NCBI GenBank assembly: GCA_037957365.1
Contig: JARHVA010001427.1
Coordinates: forward strand, 1,450,001 to 1,514,000
Source of the DNA: Torreya grandis
Taxonomy: Eukaryota > Streptophyta > Pinopsida > Cupressales > Taxaceae
Direction: 5' to 3'
Length of the DNA: 64,000 nt
Below the pieces are notes generated by a model. That model was not told the origin of the DNA. It saw nothing but the letters and a program-made list of their open reading frames with translations, and ran no database searches. A program made the translations under genes and the position numbers. Below are positions 23,830-34,629 of the stretch, in pieces. Every line of letters begins with the position of its first letter. Position 1 is the first letter of the stretch.

Positions 23830-24800
23830 ATCTTATATATTGTGCCTAAGACTAATGCATCTATTTATAGTATGGCCTAGTGTCTTATGAAAGTTACAAA
23901 ATGCATTATGATCGTATCCCTGTGAAACAATCTTTGTTGGATCAACTTCTTTGATAGGAGGTAGAGAAATGATATTACATTCTAGCTATTGTAGAACTCT
24001 AGCTAGAAAAATTGGTAGATTTGTAAAAGGTCACTGAGGATGTGTTCATAATGTGACTCTCTATGGTGGCTCTAAATCTGCATTGACTATTTGTTAAGTC
24101 TATCCTTTATTGTCATTAAACTTGACCTTATATGGGACTTTGTTGTTACTCTTATTAGTTGTATCTGATACACTTGTGTACTTGAGCTTGCCCATTGATA
24201 TGAGTTTTATTTCTCATTCTTTTAAAGTGTGACATAATTCAATGAAAGAAGAGAATATTTTGAACATGATTGTTTCATGCAATACTGGTAGAAGCCTATG
24301 TTTGAAGAGGTCCCATAACTCCTGATCTACCATATGTCTAGTCATCTTAGCCAATATGGTCTTATATCTGAGAACATACTCAGAGTGAGGCTCATTTGAC
24401 TTCTATTTTTGTTATGTATTTTGAGCATGTGACACCTTATCACTAATGTTGATACTGAAGTGTGCTAGGAACATGTTATCAAGAATATAGAATACAGTGA
24501 TTAATTGATTTGATAGATTGTAAAACCATTGTAGTGCATAATCCTTGAGGCTCCTTGGAAATAACTTAGTTAATATCTAGTCATTTGTTACATAATCCAA
24601 ACATGTTACATGTAAGGCTCTCAAATGTGTCTCTAGATCACCCTTGCCCTTGTAAAGAGTGAGCTTAGGTTTTATAAATATAGAAGGCAAGGGTGTAGCA
24701 TCTATATGTCGTGCCAAAGGTGTATGTAATAAAGTGATGGAATTTAATGCTTATGTAGATATAGTGGTACCTTGCTCAATATATTTCACCTTGGATTGAA
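23830..24800 (-). pseudogene. Element B gag remnant with zinc knuckle
   Basis: The minus-strand translation gives a Retrotrans_gag capsid domain: KLTLYKGKGDLETHLRALH (about 24,610-24,670), then LKDYALQWFYNLSNQ (about 24,510-24,560) and an NMFLAHFSINI segment. It is followed by a zinc knuckle CNFHKTLGHTINRC (about 23,862-23,912) of the CX2HX4HX4C form, the same variant as in element 1's gag. Several stops interrupt it. It lies about 1.2 kb downstream of B's 5' LTR, as expected, and the linked protease is on the far side of element 1. Confidence 0.88.
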
Positions 24801-24959
24801 GAGATCAAATTTCTTACACAAGGGTTGCCACATTAGGAGATAGGGATGTACTAGTTATAGTTGGTGTCATAAAAGAAGGTTGGGTTGCTATAGGGGGTTG
24901 TTGTGACATAGTTTCCCCCATAGTGTTATGTGTAATTAGTTATTTTGTAGTTTGAGAAG

Positions 24960-25968
24960 ACTAAACTTATTTGGAATTTTTTAGTTCCATATTATATTTC
25001 AAGATGTTATCATGATCATAGGGTTATTCCCTCAGTCTTTCTCTAAAATTTTTTAAAATCAAATTTTTGTTGAGTACAACTTCATTGTCAATAATGGGTG
25101 GAAGTGGATTAGTAGTCCAATGTGATAGAAAATGAGCATTAGTATGTGTCTCATTGTTATTATTCTCATATTCTCATTATCATAATCATGTTCATTGAAA
25201 TTAGTATAATATCTATGTACAAGATCTATAATAGGGACCTAAGTTGGTTGTTTATCCATGTTATAGGAATGAGTTGTAGGAATCTGGTTGAATTCAGGAT
25301 GGTTTCCACTAAGTCTTGCACTTTGTCTAAATGGAGAGATGCAAGGAGATTAGAGAACATAAGTAAGACAATTTTAAAAATAGTATATCATATTACATAC
25401 AAATAATCTAAATAATGAACTGGAATGTGCATAGAAAAGGATATCAAACTCAAAGTATGTATGGTGATAGTTCAGAATGCAATAGGACCTAGTGTATGCA
25501 CCTAAGAATATTTTTAGGAATATTATTTGCCCAATACTTTGAAATTTTGAATTTTAAAATGATTTTTTTATTTTAATATTCAATCAAAAATTGTAGAAAA
25601 TAAAAAGAATATTTTGGAAAATGACTGGAAATTAAGTGATGTAACTAGGGGTTGAAATGATTTTTTTCAAAATTAATGTAATAATTAGAAATTTTAATAA
25701 GAATTAGTATATTGGACTTTAAATATATTAGGAAAAATCTAAAAATATTTATAAAATAAGTAGAATATTTTTCCTAGTGGTCTGGAAGTGGTTTCATGCA
25801 AAAAGAACCTAATATGTGGAAACTAGGGTTTTAGTGAGTCATTGAAAATATTGTACTTAAATTTGTAGTTTTTTATTTTTAAATTATATAAAAATCAAAA
25901 AAATATGGCAAAAAAATTAGAAATAAATATCCCTAGGGCTTCTAGGGTTTTTGTGCAAAGATTCAAAG
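24960..25968 (-). other. Element B leader, non-coding
   Basis: AT-rich stretch between B's 5' LTR and gag in element orientation. No domain seen; the small plus-strand frame at 25,146-25,406 is on the non-coding strand of B. Confidence 0.55.
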
Positions 25969-25986
25969 TAAGTTAGGTTCACTAAA
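25969..25986 (-). other. Element B primer-binding-site region
   Basis: The minus strand reads TTTAGTGAACCTAACTTA after the LTR end. It resembles the TTTGGTGAACTC sequence at the same place in element A; both are compatible with a strongly decayed TGGCGACTC-type (Arg tRNA) site. The tRNA assignment is tentative. Confidence 0.4.
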
Positions 25987-26912
25987 TGTTTTTTCTATTT
26001 TTGGGAAACTAAGGTTTAATTTCCTAATTAGTAACGGGGTTTGGATTAATCTATAAAATGTGAATATAGTATGTCTAAATTAACCTATTAGATTTATAAA
26101 TATATATTTTATCAATTAATTACTAAATTAGCAAACAATGGGATAGAGAGTAAACTTAGCTGATTTTGGGACTAAGACAGAGGATTTTGGAACTACAAAT
26201 TACTGAGCTACCTAGGTAGACTATCAAAAATAGGACCCAAAAGTCTATTTTATACCTAGATAATAGCATCATAAACTATACACTTTGGGGTCCAATATTA
26301 TAGTCCTATTTTTGGTGTTATAGTCTTTTTGATCTGCTTCTTCTAAGCTTTTTGGGTTTTATTCTAATACTTTAGGAGGCTCTTTGTCTAGAATCTCAGG
26401 TCTTGATCATTTGAAAAGATCTATGTGCAACTTATTATGTCTTCAAGGTTCTTAGTTCCTCCTTAGGCTTGACAAGTGGTCTTGAATCAACTAGAAAAAG
26501 GGGTTAGTGTGTATTATGCACTGAACATATGATCACACCCCATATGTGGGTACGATGCCTACATACTAATACTCTGACGAGAGATCAAGGTAAATGTAGT
26601 TCTCCCAAATTGAATGTGTATTGTGTAATCATGTGTATGAAATAAAATTATTATGTAAATTTGGGTAAGCTTGATATGACTCATGACTTGTACGAGAGCT
26701 TGAATAGGCTAGATATAGCAATGGTTGGTTGTATGCAAAGAATAGGAAGATTTGCTTGAGTGTGCCTACTATATTTATAGCTTGTTCCTTTTGAATTATT
26801 ACCAATCCTTATAAATGACCCTTGAATAAGATTTTATATGGAACTAATGATCCTAGGTTAGATGACTTTGTGTAAATTACATTTGTACAAATTGCATTTT
26901 TATGTGATTACA
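25987..26912 (-). repeat. Element B, right LTR (5' LTR), 926 bp
   Basis: Collinear with 8,229-9,453 but with an internal deletion of about 290 bp near 26,875. Followed by the target duplication CTTAG. Confidence 0.9.
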
Positions 26913-26917
26913 CTTAG
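26913..26917. repeat. Target-site duplication of element B (right copy)
   Basis: CTTAG, identical to 8,224-8,228. Confidence 0.9.
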
Positions 26918-27380
26918 GTTTTTGTAATGGTATAATCTATTTTTTTAGTAAAGTGATATATGTGTATAAAGACTAAATTTTATTTTATAACTCATGAAAT
27001 AAATAGTCATATTTGTGATTGGATCTATTAGGTTTTTACATGTACAATCCAAATTTAATATTCATAGGTGTACCATCAAGGGATGTTGGAAGGGTTTTAT
27101 GGTTACCTAGTTTTTGTATAATAGAATGATCCACCTTACCCTTTGAAGAGGGGATAACATGAACCTAGTTAGAGGGGTGAAATATATCATCATCCTTCAG
27201 TTTTGAAATGGGAATAAAATCTTCCTTATCCTTTTGAAATGTTCTAAATATCTAAAGGAATATGTAGGAGAGGCATACAAAATTTAGGGAGAAATGCATG
27301 TTGTACATATTTTAAGACAATTAGGAGTGAGCAAAATATAAAAAATAGAAAACCCTAAGTGACTTAAGGTTTGATGTTAA
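26918..27380 (-). pseudogene. Element A internal coding-like fragment
   Basis: The minus strand gives a polar, coding-looking stretch containing QKDKEDFIPISKLKDDD and SLDGTPM (about 27,060-27,240), interrupted by stops. It lies directly downstream of A's 5' LTR, where an N-terminal gag or accessory ORF would be, and is cut by the insertion of element B. I do not recognise the protein. Confidence 0.35.
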
Positions 27381-27398
27381 AAATTAGAGTTCACCAAA
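27381..27398 (-). other. Element A primer-binding-site region
   Basis: The minus strand reads TTTGGTGAACTCTAATTT directly after the LTR end AAACA. It resembles the corresponding sequence in element B. Confidence 0.4.
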
Positions 27399-28712
27399 TG
27401 TTTAACCCTAAAATTAAATGTGTGGGTATGTATTTAAATTTAATCTTAGGTTTAATAATATATAAATAAAATGGCACAAGGGTGATAATCAGATTTATAG
27501 TATGCCAATTAAATGCTAAACTTAGATATAAGTATACATTGAATTTATTATGCTAAGATAGTCTAAATATAGAAAGTAAAACTAGGCTAAATATATAAAT
27601 GATAAAGAAAAAAATACTTAGATTTTTCTAATGCTAATGAAATTTTAGATCTAGAATAGGATAAAAGCAAGTGGGAAGGTAGTTTTAGAATAGTTTTCAG
27701 ATTCTAGATCTAGCGTCTCTAGCTATCTAGGTAGTTACATCAACCTTGGATAGTTGCATTGATGTTAAAGTCATATGAAATATCTGGTTAAATAATATAT
27801 GACCACCTAATACTTTTATGTTTGGATTTACCTTCACTTTTGTATTTAGATCTAGATCATAGACAGTCATTCCTTATGAAATTTTAAAACCCTAGATTTC
27901 CATCTTCAATGTGACTTTGGGGGAAAATGGTTTTGTGCAAATATGGTGTTGAGTTGACCCCAATGACCTCACTATAAAATGGTGTTTCCTACATGGCCAA
28001 TAATCTGAAGAGGGCCTCATATTGATGTATTTCTCCCCTACATGTTGGCTTGTGTGTGAATCATGCAATGTGTGTAAAGCAAGTACAATATTGACCTAGC
28101 TTATAACCTAGAAAATTGGACTCTTGGGCTATTCTTTAATTAATTTAGACCTATAAATGTGGTTTACCTATGATTGGTATGGAAATATGGAAGCTTTGAT
28201 CAATTGAATTATTAATAGAGTGTTTTTAAAATATTGCCTTGGTCTCTTTAGTCTTTTTCTAGGTGAGGAATGAATGAGGGTTGATCTTGTATTTAAACCA
28301 ATCCCTTTGGAATAATAACTAACCTAAAATCACTTAGGTCATCTATTGGAATATGTTTCATTTGTAAATTAGATGAATTTAGGGCACTATACACTTGTGT
28401 CAAGGTAGGATATTAATGTTGATGTTATTATTTGTCCCAAACGTTAGTGTCTAGGAAGTAGCAAAATAGGTATAGACTCAAAACATGCAAAGGTCTAAGA
28501 TAAGTACATTTTAAGCATTCTAGTCAAGATAGGATGTCTTTGTCATCAATATAAGACTAGTCAAACTAAGAGATAGGGCAAGGGGCACAAGATATATAAG
28601 ATATGAGACTTGTGGAAGAAAATATATTATAGAACTAAGAGGAACAACTAAAATCTAGGCTTTCCAAGTGTATGAGACTAAAGTGATGCATAATCACAAA
28701 ATATTATCTACA
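27399..28712 (-). repeat. Element A, right LTR (5' LTR)
   Basis: Partner of 3,982-5,299, starting TGTTTAACCCTAAAAT and ending ATTATCTACA on the plus strand. Confidence 0.85.
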
Positions 28713-28799
28713 CATTAATATATATGGATGGTGTAGACTAGTTTTCACTTATTTTAAAATCATTCAACGTTGTTTAATTTCTTACATGACAGGCTAAAC

Positions 28800-29105
28800 A
28801 TTGTTTTTTAATTGTGTGTGGCCCTTGGCCCTATGTGTGAAATATTTTTTTTTGTGATATTTTAACATGTCCATTGATTATGGTCCATGTCCCTATTTTT
28901 CCAATATTTCTTGTGAAAAAATTAAATGTGTATAAACTATTTAGGCCCTTAGTCATATGTGTGCAATATATACTTGTGTGACATTTTAACATGTCCAATT
29001 TTTGTGGCCTTTGTCCTTATTTTTGTTATTTTTATCTTTATGCATGACATTTGAACATGTCCCTTGTATGTAGCCTTTGGCCTTAAGTGTAACATTTTGT
29101 GTTTT
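28800..29105. repeat. Degenerate tandem repeat, about three units
   Basis: Three diverged units contain ACATTTTAACATGTCC-, TATGTGGCC- and TTTGGCCTTATGTGTG-type blocks in the same order, near 28,860, 28,985 and 29,050. Unit lengths are unequal (roughly 120 and 65-85 bp). This is outside element A. Confidence 0.6.
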
Positions 29106-29600
29106 GTTTTTGTGCTTGTTGAGCTTGATTAGTGGTGTCCTGATACATGTCACTCACTTTTATTGTGTATTCTAATTCAAATATGGTCACTTTTTTCATG
29201 CCTCATTGTCATATCTATCTATATATGACAAGTGTATGCCTCACATTACATATGGTACATATGTGTGTAAATGACAATTATATTATTATGATGACATACT
29301 CTCTACATGATGATATAATTACACATGATTATATATAAATCATATGATATAGTTAACTCTTCCATTGAGATGAGTGACTTACAGATTGAATCCCTCATCT
29401 CAAAATAGGGAATTAAAGTGGACTTGTCTTACATATCCAAGGCTTCATGATTAGAAAAAAAGATTCTATGATAGAGTATAGATTTCAAAGATTCAAAAAT
29501 TAGATTATATAAAAAAACTTAGGTTTCAAAGATACATTAACCAAAATGTAGTATGAAAACATTTTTTATTAGTATAAAGACTTTTTATTTTATTCATGTT
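29106..29600. other. Non-coding DNA, nothing recognised
   Basis: AT-rich with only short chance frames (for example 29,147-29,338). No repeat boundary or RNA gene supported. Confidence 0.5.
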
Positions 29601-29602
29601 AG

Positions 29603-31100
29603 TTTTTTTTTTAATTGGTAAAAAGAGGGTCTTTTGACAAGGACTCAACCCTTTTACAACCACAAGCTAGGCCATAATTCATAAAAAACCAAATAGCTCT
29701 CCAATATAGTAATAGCCAAAGGACCATAAACAAAACATCAACACATCACCCACAAAATACCATCATGAGTGAGCATATTGGGGATGAAGATAACAAAGTA
29801 TAAAAGAAAATAGAGGGGATTAACAAAGATTGAACCCAAACCACTAGTATCCCTCTAATGGAAAGCAAAAAAAGAACTAATGATAAAGATTACCAAATAA
29901 AATACCTCCTAAGGGAATAAAGTTAAATAATCTAAAGGACATCCTAAAGAATTATCCATAAGCTATATTTGATCTTCTTCCATAACAAGTAAGAAGATCA
30001 TCCAAAGTCCATTTCATGTCATCATTCATTAAAGAAACCACTTCCACTCTCAGAATCTCTACCTTAAATCTGTAACCTTATTTTTATAAGTATCTCCTAC
30101 ATCAAATATAATTTTTGAGAACAAAGTTCTAAGAGGGAAGGAATCTTCCTCATCCATTAGAGGAGGTGCCAGAGAAGGGGCAGGTAAATATGCAACCTTG
30201 GGATCCTCCTCCATAGGCTCCACACAAGCTTGAGAAATTAAAAAGGAGGAAGGAGGATGGTATAACTTTTTATGATTTCACCACAAAAATATTTGGTCCA
30301 AATCGCCCCCTTTATTTCTTAAAAATTATCATCCATAGGAAAGTTAATTCCCTTGGCATCTAGAAAGGAACCCAATAATCCAATGTCCAAGAAGATTACA
30401 ATGGAAAAATGGAAAGAAAACACCTTCATAGTTTATAAATTGATTCTAATAGTTGAGAAAGGAGATCAACTTCACTGAGTGGAAAAGTAGTCTGGAGAGA
30501 TCCATGAAAGTACAAGATCTAACATATCTAAGCCTCCAAGGGTTGACATCAATTTTCATTAAGGACCCAACTGTATTCACTATTTTCTTGATGATTTCCT
30601 CTTTTCTATGAACTAGTGGAAAAGTGTACAATATCATCCACATAGGAGTATCTAAGTGGGCTCAAAATATGGATCAAAGAAGGGGGCTCAAAATTCCACA
30701 TAACATCTAAGAGAGTGGGGATCTAAAATTCCAATAGGAATAATCTTAAACTAAGTAAATAAAAAGGATCAATGTCACTCCAAACCTTGGAAACCTTGGA
30801 ATAAAGCTCTGAAACCAAAAGGAAAGATCACACACACTTGCTAAAAAGAGACTTGTTGCCCACCTCATCCTCTATCTCTTACACCAAAGCCTATGGGATA
30901 AATAGGTTATGGATATCCTTTAATAATTTCATATAAATATCCCCCCAATTGAGTTCTAAAGAAGAAGAAACAAGAGGATCAAAGGCATAAATAAGAGAGG
31001 GTAAGGAAACATCAAACCCAGTTAAGATAAATGACTTGAAAAAATCTCTACGCTGATGGAAAGTATTGAATGCATTCATGCAACCTACATACACCTAGCA
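29603..31100 (-). mobile_element. LINE-like retroposon remnant, ORF1 region and poly(A) tail only
   Basis: The minus strand carries an ORF1-type sequence: YTFPLVHRKEEIIKKIVNT, then GSLMKIDVNPWRLRYVRSC and FMDLS (about 30,490-30,630), the pattern of the DUF4283-type domain found in ORF1 proteins of plant LINEs. Acidic and proline-rich fragments follow (about 30,120-30,280). The strand ends with a poly(A) tract (plus-strand T run at 29,603-29,612) after a non-coding tail. No endonuclease or reverse transcriptase ORF2 is present between ORF1 and the tail. The upper boundary is approximate, and I could not identify target duplications. Confidence 0.5.
30446..30660 (-). pseudogene. DUF4283-like ORF1 fragment
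   Basis: About 65 codons. A hydrophobic strand (LYTFPLV), then an EEIIKKI helix, a GSLMKID strand and ending VRSCTFMDLS, the order seen in the nucleic-acid-binding ORF1 domain of plant non-LTR retrotransposons. No start codon context or full domain is preserved. Confidence 0.5.
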
Positions 31101-34100
31101 TTTTTTGGATCTTTCCTCAAAATCAGCTGGAAAAGGAAGGGGGTCAAATAGGTATTGAGGAATAAATCACTCATTAATTTAAAATTCATCTCCACCTATC
31201 ACCCCAACTCCACTAGATGAGGACTAATCTTGACCCATTAGCAAGTTAGTCTTGACCACTTCCACCTAAAGGATAGAAGAGGCCAAAAATAGTGAAAAGG
31301 GAGCCTTCACAGTGATTCCACATTCATCAACATAAGGTGATCCATCCTAAAAATCAGTAGTAGAATATCTCCTGTCAGATCCCCCTCTATTTCTAGTCAG
31401 GAAAGGTGAGTCAGACAAATCAAGAGGAGGATGCAACTCAATGATCCTTACATTAGATAGGGAAGCTTTGATGGATGCAAGTTTAACATACAAGAACAAA
31501 TAAAGCCTCATTATAGGGCTATCACATCTCCATTCTACTTTCCATGATCCTACTAACCTTGATGAAATTTTAAGGATAATGTAAAAAAATTAAGTGTAAT
31601 TCTTATGGGTTAAAATCATTGAAAGTGCATGAAAAGAGAATGGTGAATTAATGACATGGTAAGTTCATGACATATGCAATAAGGAAATTGAAGATAAAAA
31701 AAGCATGAGGAAGAAAAAGAAACAATAAAAATATGACCCCATGTGAAAACCTAGGTACTAAAAAAAATTAAAAGCACACAATTTTGTGTAGAAATTGAAT
31801 TTGATTGTGAAGATATTACATATATTACGTCGATTTATTACTATTTAATTTTTATTTTATTTTTTTCCATCATTTTTATTTCTATTTCATATTTTTATTT
31901 TTATTTTATTTTATTTTTATAATTATATAGGATATTAAAATGAATATATTCACATATATTATAGTTTTGTCATTTTGTATAATTATATTGTTAAAAAAAA
32001 TTAAATAATTTATTTTTAATTTAAATAAAAAATTTATATAGTATTAAATATTCAAATTATATAAATAATATAAGATTAAATATTTAAATTACATTAATAA
32101 AATTTATAATAATATTTTTAGTCCATGTCAAGATAGGTTCTATAAATAACAGTTGAGGGAAAAATGGTTTGAAAAAAGCAAAAGGGGGGTTCCCACTCTT
32201 TTGAGATAGGGCATAGAAGGGTTGACAAGTTGACTATTTGGTAGACTTGAAGTAGGTTTCCCCTGGTGGAGCCAATTGTGTTTTGTTGGGTAGAGAGTCT
32301 TAGAGTGGTATTTCTAAATGGGTAGATGATCAGCATCCCAAGTAAGTTTACAAAGTTGGGGTACAAAATGTGGCCTACCTGTGGACATGATTTTCTTAAA
32401 ATTTCAGAAATTTGAACTTCTATAGATAATTTGAGATATTTACATTCCAAATTTAAAGATTGTATAAGAACATGAAATATAACATTTTCAGTCTAGTTTC
32501 CAAAACACTAATTTTTTTTTAAATGGTTAAGTATAACTAGGTCAAACATCTAAAATTTTAAGAGGAACTACTTTTTTTTTAAGAAAATAAAGTAGATACA
32601 TAGTTGTGTGGCTCACCATTTTTTAAGTAGCATTTAATATTATTTGAAACCCTTTGGGGAAAATTTAGATAAGATCTTATAGTTTGTGACCTATAATTTT
32701 TTATATTTTTTAAATGAATACTTTTTTTATGAATTTTTAAAGTAAATATATCTTTAAAATTGATTTAAAAAATGGATATCCATCCGTGTGACGCACTTAA
32801 CTACCTCAAAAAAATGAAAATCAGTTTTTTTTTAATGTGTGTAGAATTAGGCCTAGTTTGTGAAAATATAACTTATTTTTCACTTGGATAAATGAAAGAC
32901 AAATTACATGAATATGTATAGGCATGTATGTTTTTGTAATTTTATGTCCTAAAAAAGGTATAGTTAGAAATCAACATAGTTTGAAACCTTAAATTAGTCC
33001 AAAATTTATAAAAATCATATTTTTAAAAAGATGAGAGCATGTTTGTCACAAAGGTATTAAGTTTTTGAATTTTCACATTGAAATTCATAGTTTATTTGGT
33101 GGTCAAAGTTGATTTTTTTTTTCTATCATAATTCTTAGACTTGGCTATAGATTGACAAGCTCAATCCTTAGGCTCATGAATCCAAGCCATTCCCAAGCCA
33201 AAAGGCATGAGATTTGAATTCAAATTCAAATAGTGCAATCACATTAATAACATGATCATGGTATTAACATGATCCCATTATTAAATATTTTAGTAATGCA
33301 ATCATGTTACTTAATAATGTGATATTATTAATAACATGATCACATTATAAATTCACAACACCTAAAAACTTGAATTAGCAATTTGAGCTACTAAAGGAAC
33401 CAGTAGGCCTAATAGTCTTAAGAAAAAAATTTGGTTGTTTAAGATTATTACTTGGGACCAATATTATTATCAATATTTGATAAAATTTAATGATAATTAG
33501 ATATTTATTAACCTATTCATTAATTTATTATTCATTTGACATGAGTCTAATCTTCCTCAAAATGCAGACAGTCCTAGTTCATCCTAAACAGGGTCAAGAA
33601 GTCAAAAGTTTGTTTTTGGTGATCTACTAATCCAAATAAATCATAATTTGGTAGATATGATTTAGATTTAATTTTTTACATGATTAAATAAATTATATTT
33701 TCCAAAAATCAATTGGAGTATAAGGATCCTCTGGCTGAGTACTAATGGACCTAGAGTATTAGGTCTAAAAGAGAGTTAAGTGATATTATAAATGTTTAAG
33801 GATTAGTTAATTGAAAGTTGGTATTTGAAAATGAAATTATAGTCTTCACAAGATTAAAATGGTGTTTTGGAACAACAATAAATAAATCAAGGGTCATTGT
33901 ATTTTGTGTCAAGAGTGTATACAATCCTAAAAGAGGTTGAATTTGGTTAAACAGGGTTGCGTTAGTTTTTGTGGATAATTGGTGATGTTTGTAACTTATA
34001 AAAAACTTTTTAAAAACTTTGTAATATTGTCTGAGTCTATGATAAGATTGTTTGATTCAGTAACTAAAGTTATATAAGGATCTATTTTCAATGTATATAA

Positions 34101-34195
34101 ATTAGTTAGTACCCTTGCATATAAAAAGTTGTCTTTTATCAAGTTCATAGATGTTGCAAAAATACATGCCACAAACATACATGATGAAAACATGT
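31101..34195. other. Non-coding DNA with AT-rich low-complexity tract
   Basis: An extremely AT-rich, T-rich tract lies at about 31,830-32,110. A 110-codon minus-strand frame (32,118-32,450) matches no family I know and has no good composition signal. Near 33,230-33,350 a short motif (ATTAATAACATGATCA and variants) recurs several times. No gene is supported. Confidence 0.5.
32118..32450 (-). CDS. Unidentified 110-codon open frame, probably not a gene
   Basis: The minus-strand frame from ATG at 32,450 gives a protein with scattered Cys and no signal peptide, membrane segment or motif that I recognise. It is one of the longer stop-free stretches outside identifiable elements, in GC-poor DNA. 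It may be a fragment of an unrecognised repeat. Kept only because the stretch is open. Confidence 0.12.
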   Translation of the reverse strand: MECKYLKLSIEVQISEILRKSCPQVGHILYPNFVNLLGMLIIYPFRNTTLRLSTQQNTIGSTRGNLLQVYQIVNLSTLLCPISKEWEPPFCFFQTIFPSTVIYRTYLDMD

Positions 34196-34360
34196 ATGCC
34201 TTATGATATAATTTATTTTATCATGATATGTCATAAAATGCATTTTTTAAACCTATGGCCAAAACTTAGCCTTTGAAGTACAATCTAGTTGTGCATCTAA
34301 AGTAAAATAGGGTTATTTTGAGCCTCTTTAACCTAATTACATGACTATAAAATGTGATTT
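34196..34360. repeat. CCCTAAA-associated repeat, copy 1, left part
   Basis: Matches 41,886-42,060 closely, including AAACCTATGGCCAAAACTTA and AACCTAATTGCATGACTAT-type blocks. The copy is cut at about 34,360 by the copia element and resumes at 40,563. Confidence 0.85.
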
Positions 34361-34594
34361 TGGGGTGAAAGAATGAAAGGTGGAATGAAATTGAATTAAA
34401 AAATAACTAAAAGAGGTGATTATTTATACAACACTAAGTGAAATTAGATCTCCTAATCTATAGGAGATTATGACTCACAACAAAACTAACCACACATAGG
34501 AAATACCCCATGTAACTAACCTATGTCAATCAAATGTGTAAATCACCTTGAGACATTCATTAAAAATATCTAGGATAAATTAATTATTCTAACA
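34361..34594 (-). repeat. Copia element 3' LTR, about 234 bp
   Basis: On the minus strand it starts TGTTAGAATAATTAATTTAT at 34,594 and contains the block GTGGTTAGTTTTGTTGTGAG shared with the other LTR. The inner boundary is sharp at the polypurine tract; the outer one is at 34,361 or 34,366. Confidence 0.85.
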
Positions 34595-34606
34595 TTTCCC
34601 CCTTAA
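34595..34606 (-). other. Copia polypurine tract
   Basis: Plus strand TTTCCCCCTTAA, so the minus strand is AAGGGGGAAA-like directly before TGTTAGAA. Same junction type as at 3,346-3,355. Confidence 0.85.
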
Positions 34607-34629
34607 TTTATCATAACTTGAAGAGAATA

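Larger units (their letters stand above)
8229..26912 (-). mobile_element. Element B: Ty3/gypsy Tat-like retrotransposon nested in A
   Basis: Direct LTR copies lie at 8,229-9,453 and 25,987-26,912, bounded by identical CTTAG target duplications. The minus orientation is shown by gag with a zinc knuckle (24,700 down to 23,840), then protease (12,840 down to 12,470), and an AAATGGGGGGAAA polypurine tract next to the left LTR. Element 1 (12,920-23,611) is inserted between gag and protease. After the protease, about 3 kb up to the 3' LTR shows no reverse transcriptase, RNase H or integrase, so pol appears deleted or unrecognisably decayed. Confidence 0.9.
3982..28712 (-). mobile_element. Element A: nested, decayed LTR retrotransposon (outermost)
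   Basis: Two direct copies of about 1.3 kb, at 3,982-5,299 and 27,399-28,712, begin TGTTTAACCCTAAAAT and end CTACA on the plus strand. Minus-strand orientation follows from an AAATGGAGGTGAAA polypurine tract beside the left LTR and a primer-site-like sequence beside the right LTR. Element B is inserted at 8,229-26,912, leaving only about 3.4 kb of A's own internal DNA. No gag or pol domain is recognisable. Flanking pentamers (ACATA and CATTA) do not match, so no target duplication is confirmed. Confidence 0.8.

Noticed and set aside
23475..23849. Plus-strand 124-codon frame spanning the end of the element 1 LTR
   Set aside because: It crosses the element 1/element B junction; the region after 23,617 is coding on the opposite strand (gag-protease linker of B).
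3977..28717. Target-site duplication of element A
   Set aside because: ACATA before and CATTA after do not match at the LTR ends I defined; one or both may have mutated, so I do not claim it.
29603..31560. Target-site duplication and full 5' end of the LINE-like remnant
   Set aside because: I compared the sequence beside the poly(T) tract with 31,100-31,600 and found no convincing repeat, so the upper boundary stays open.
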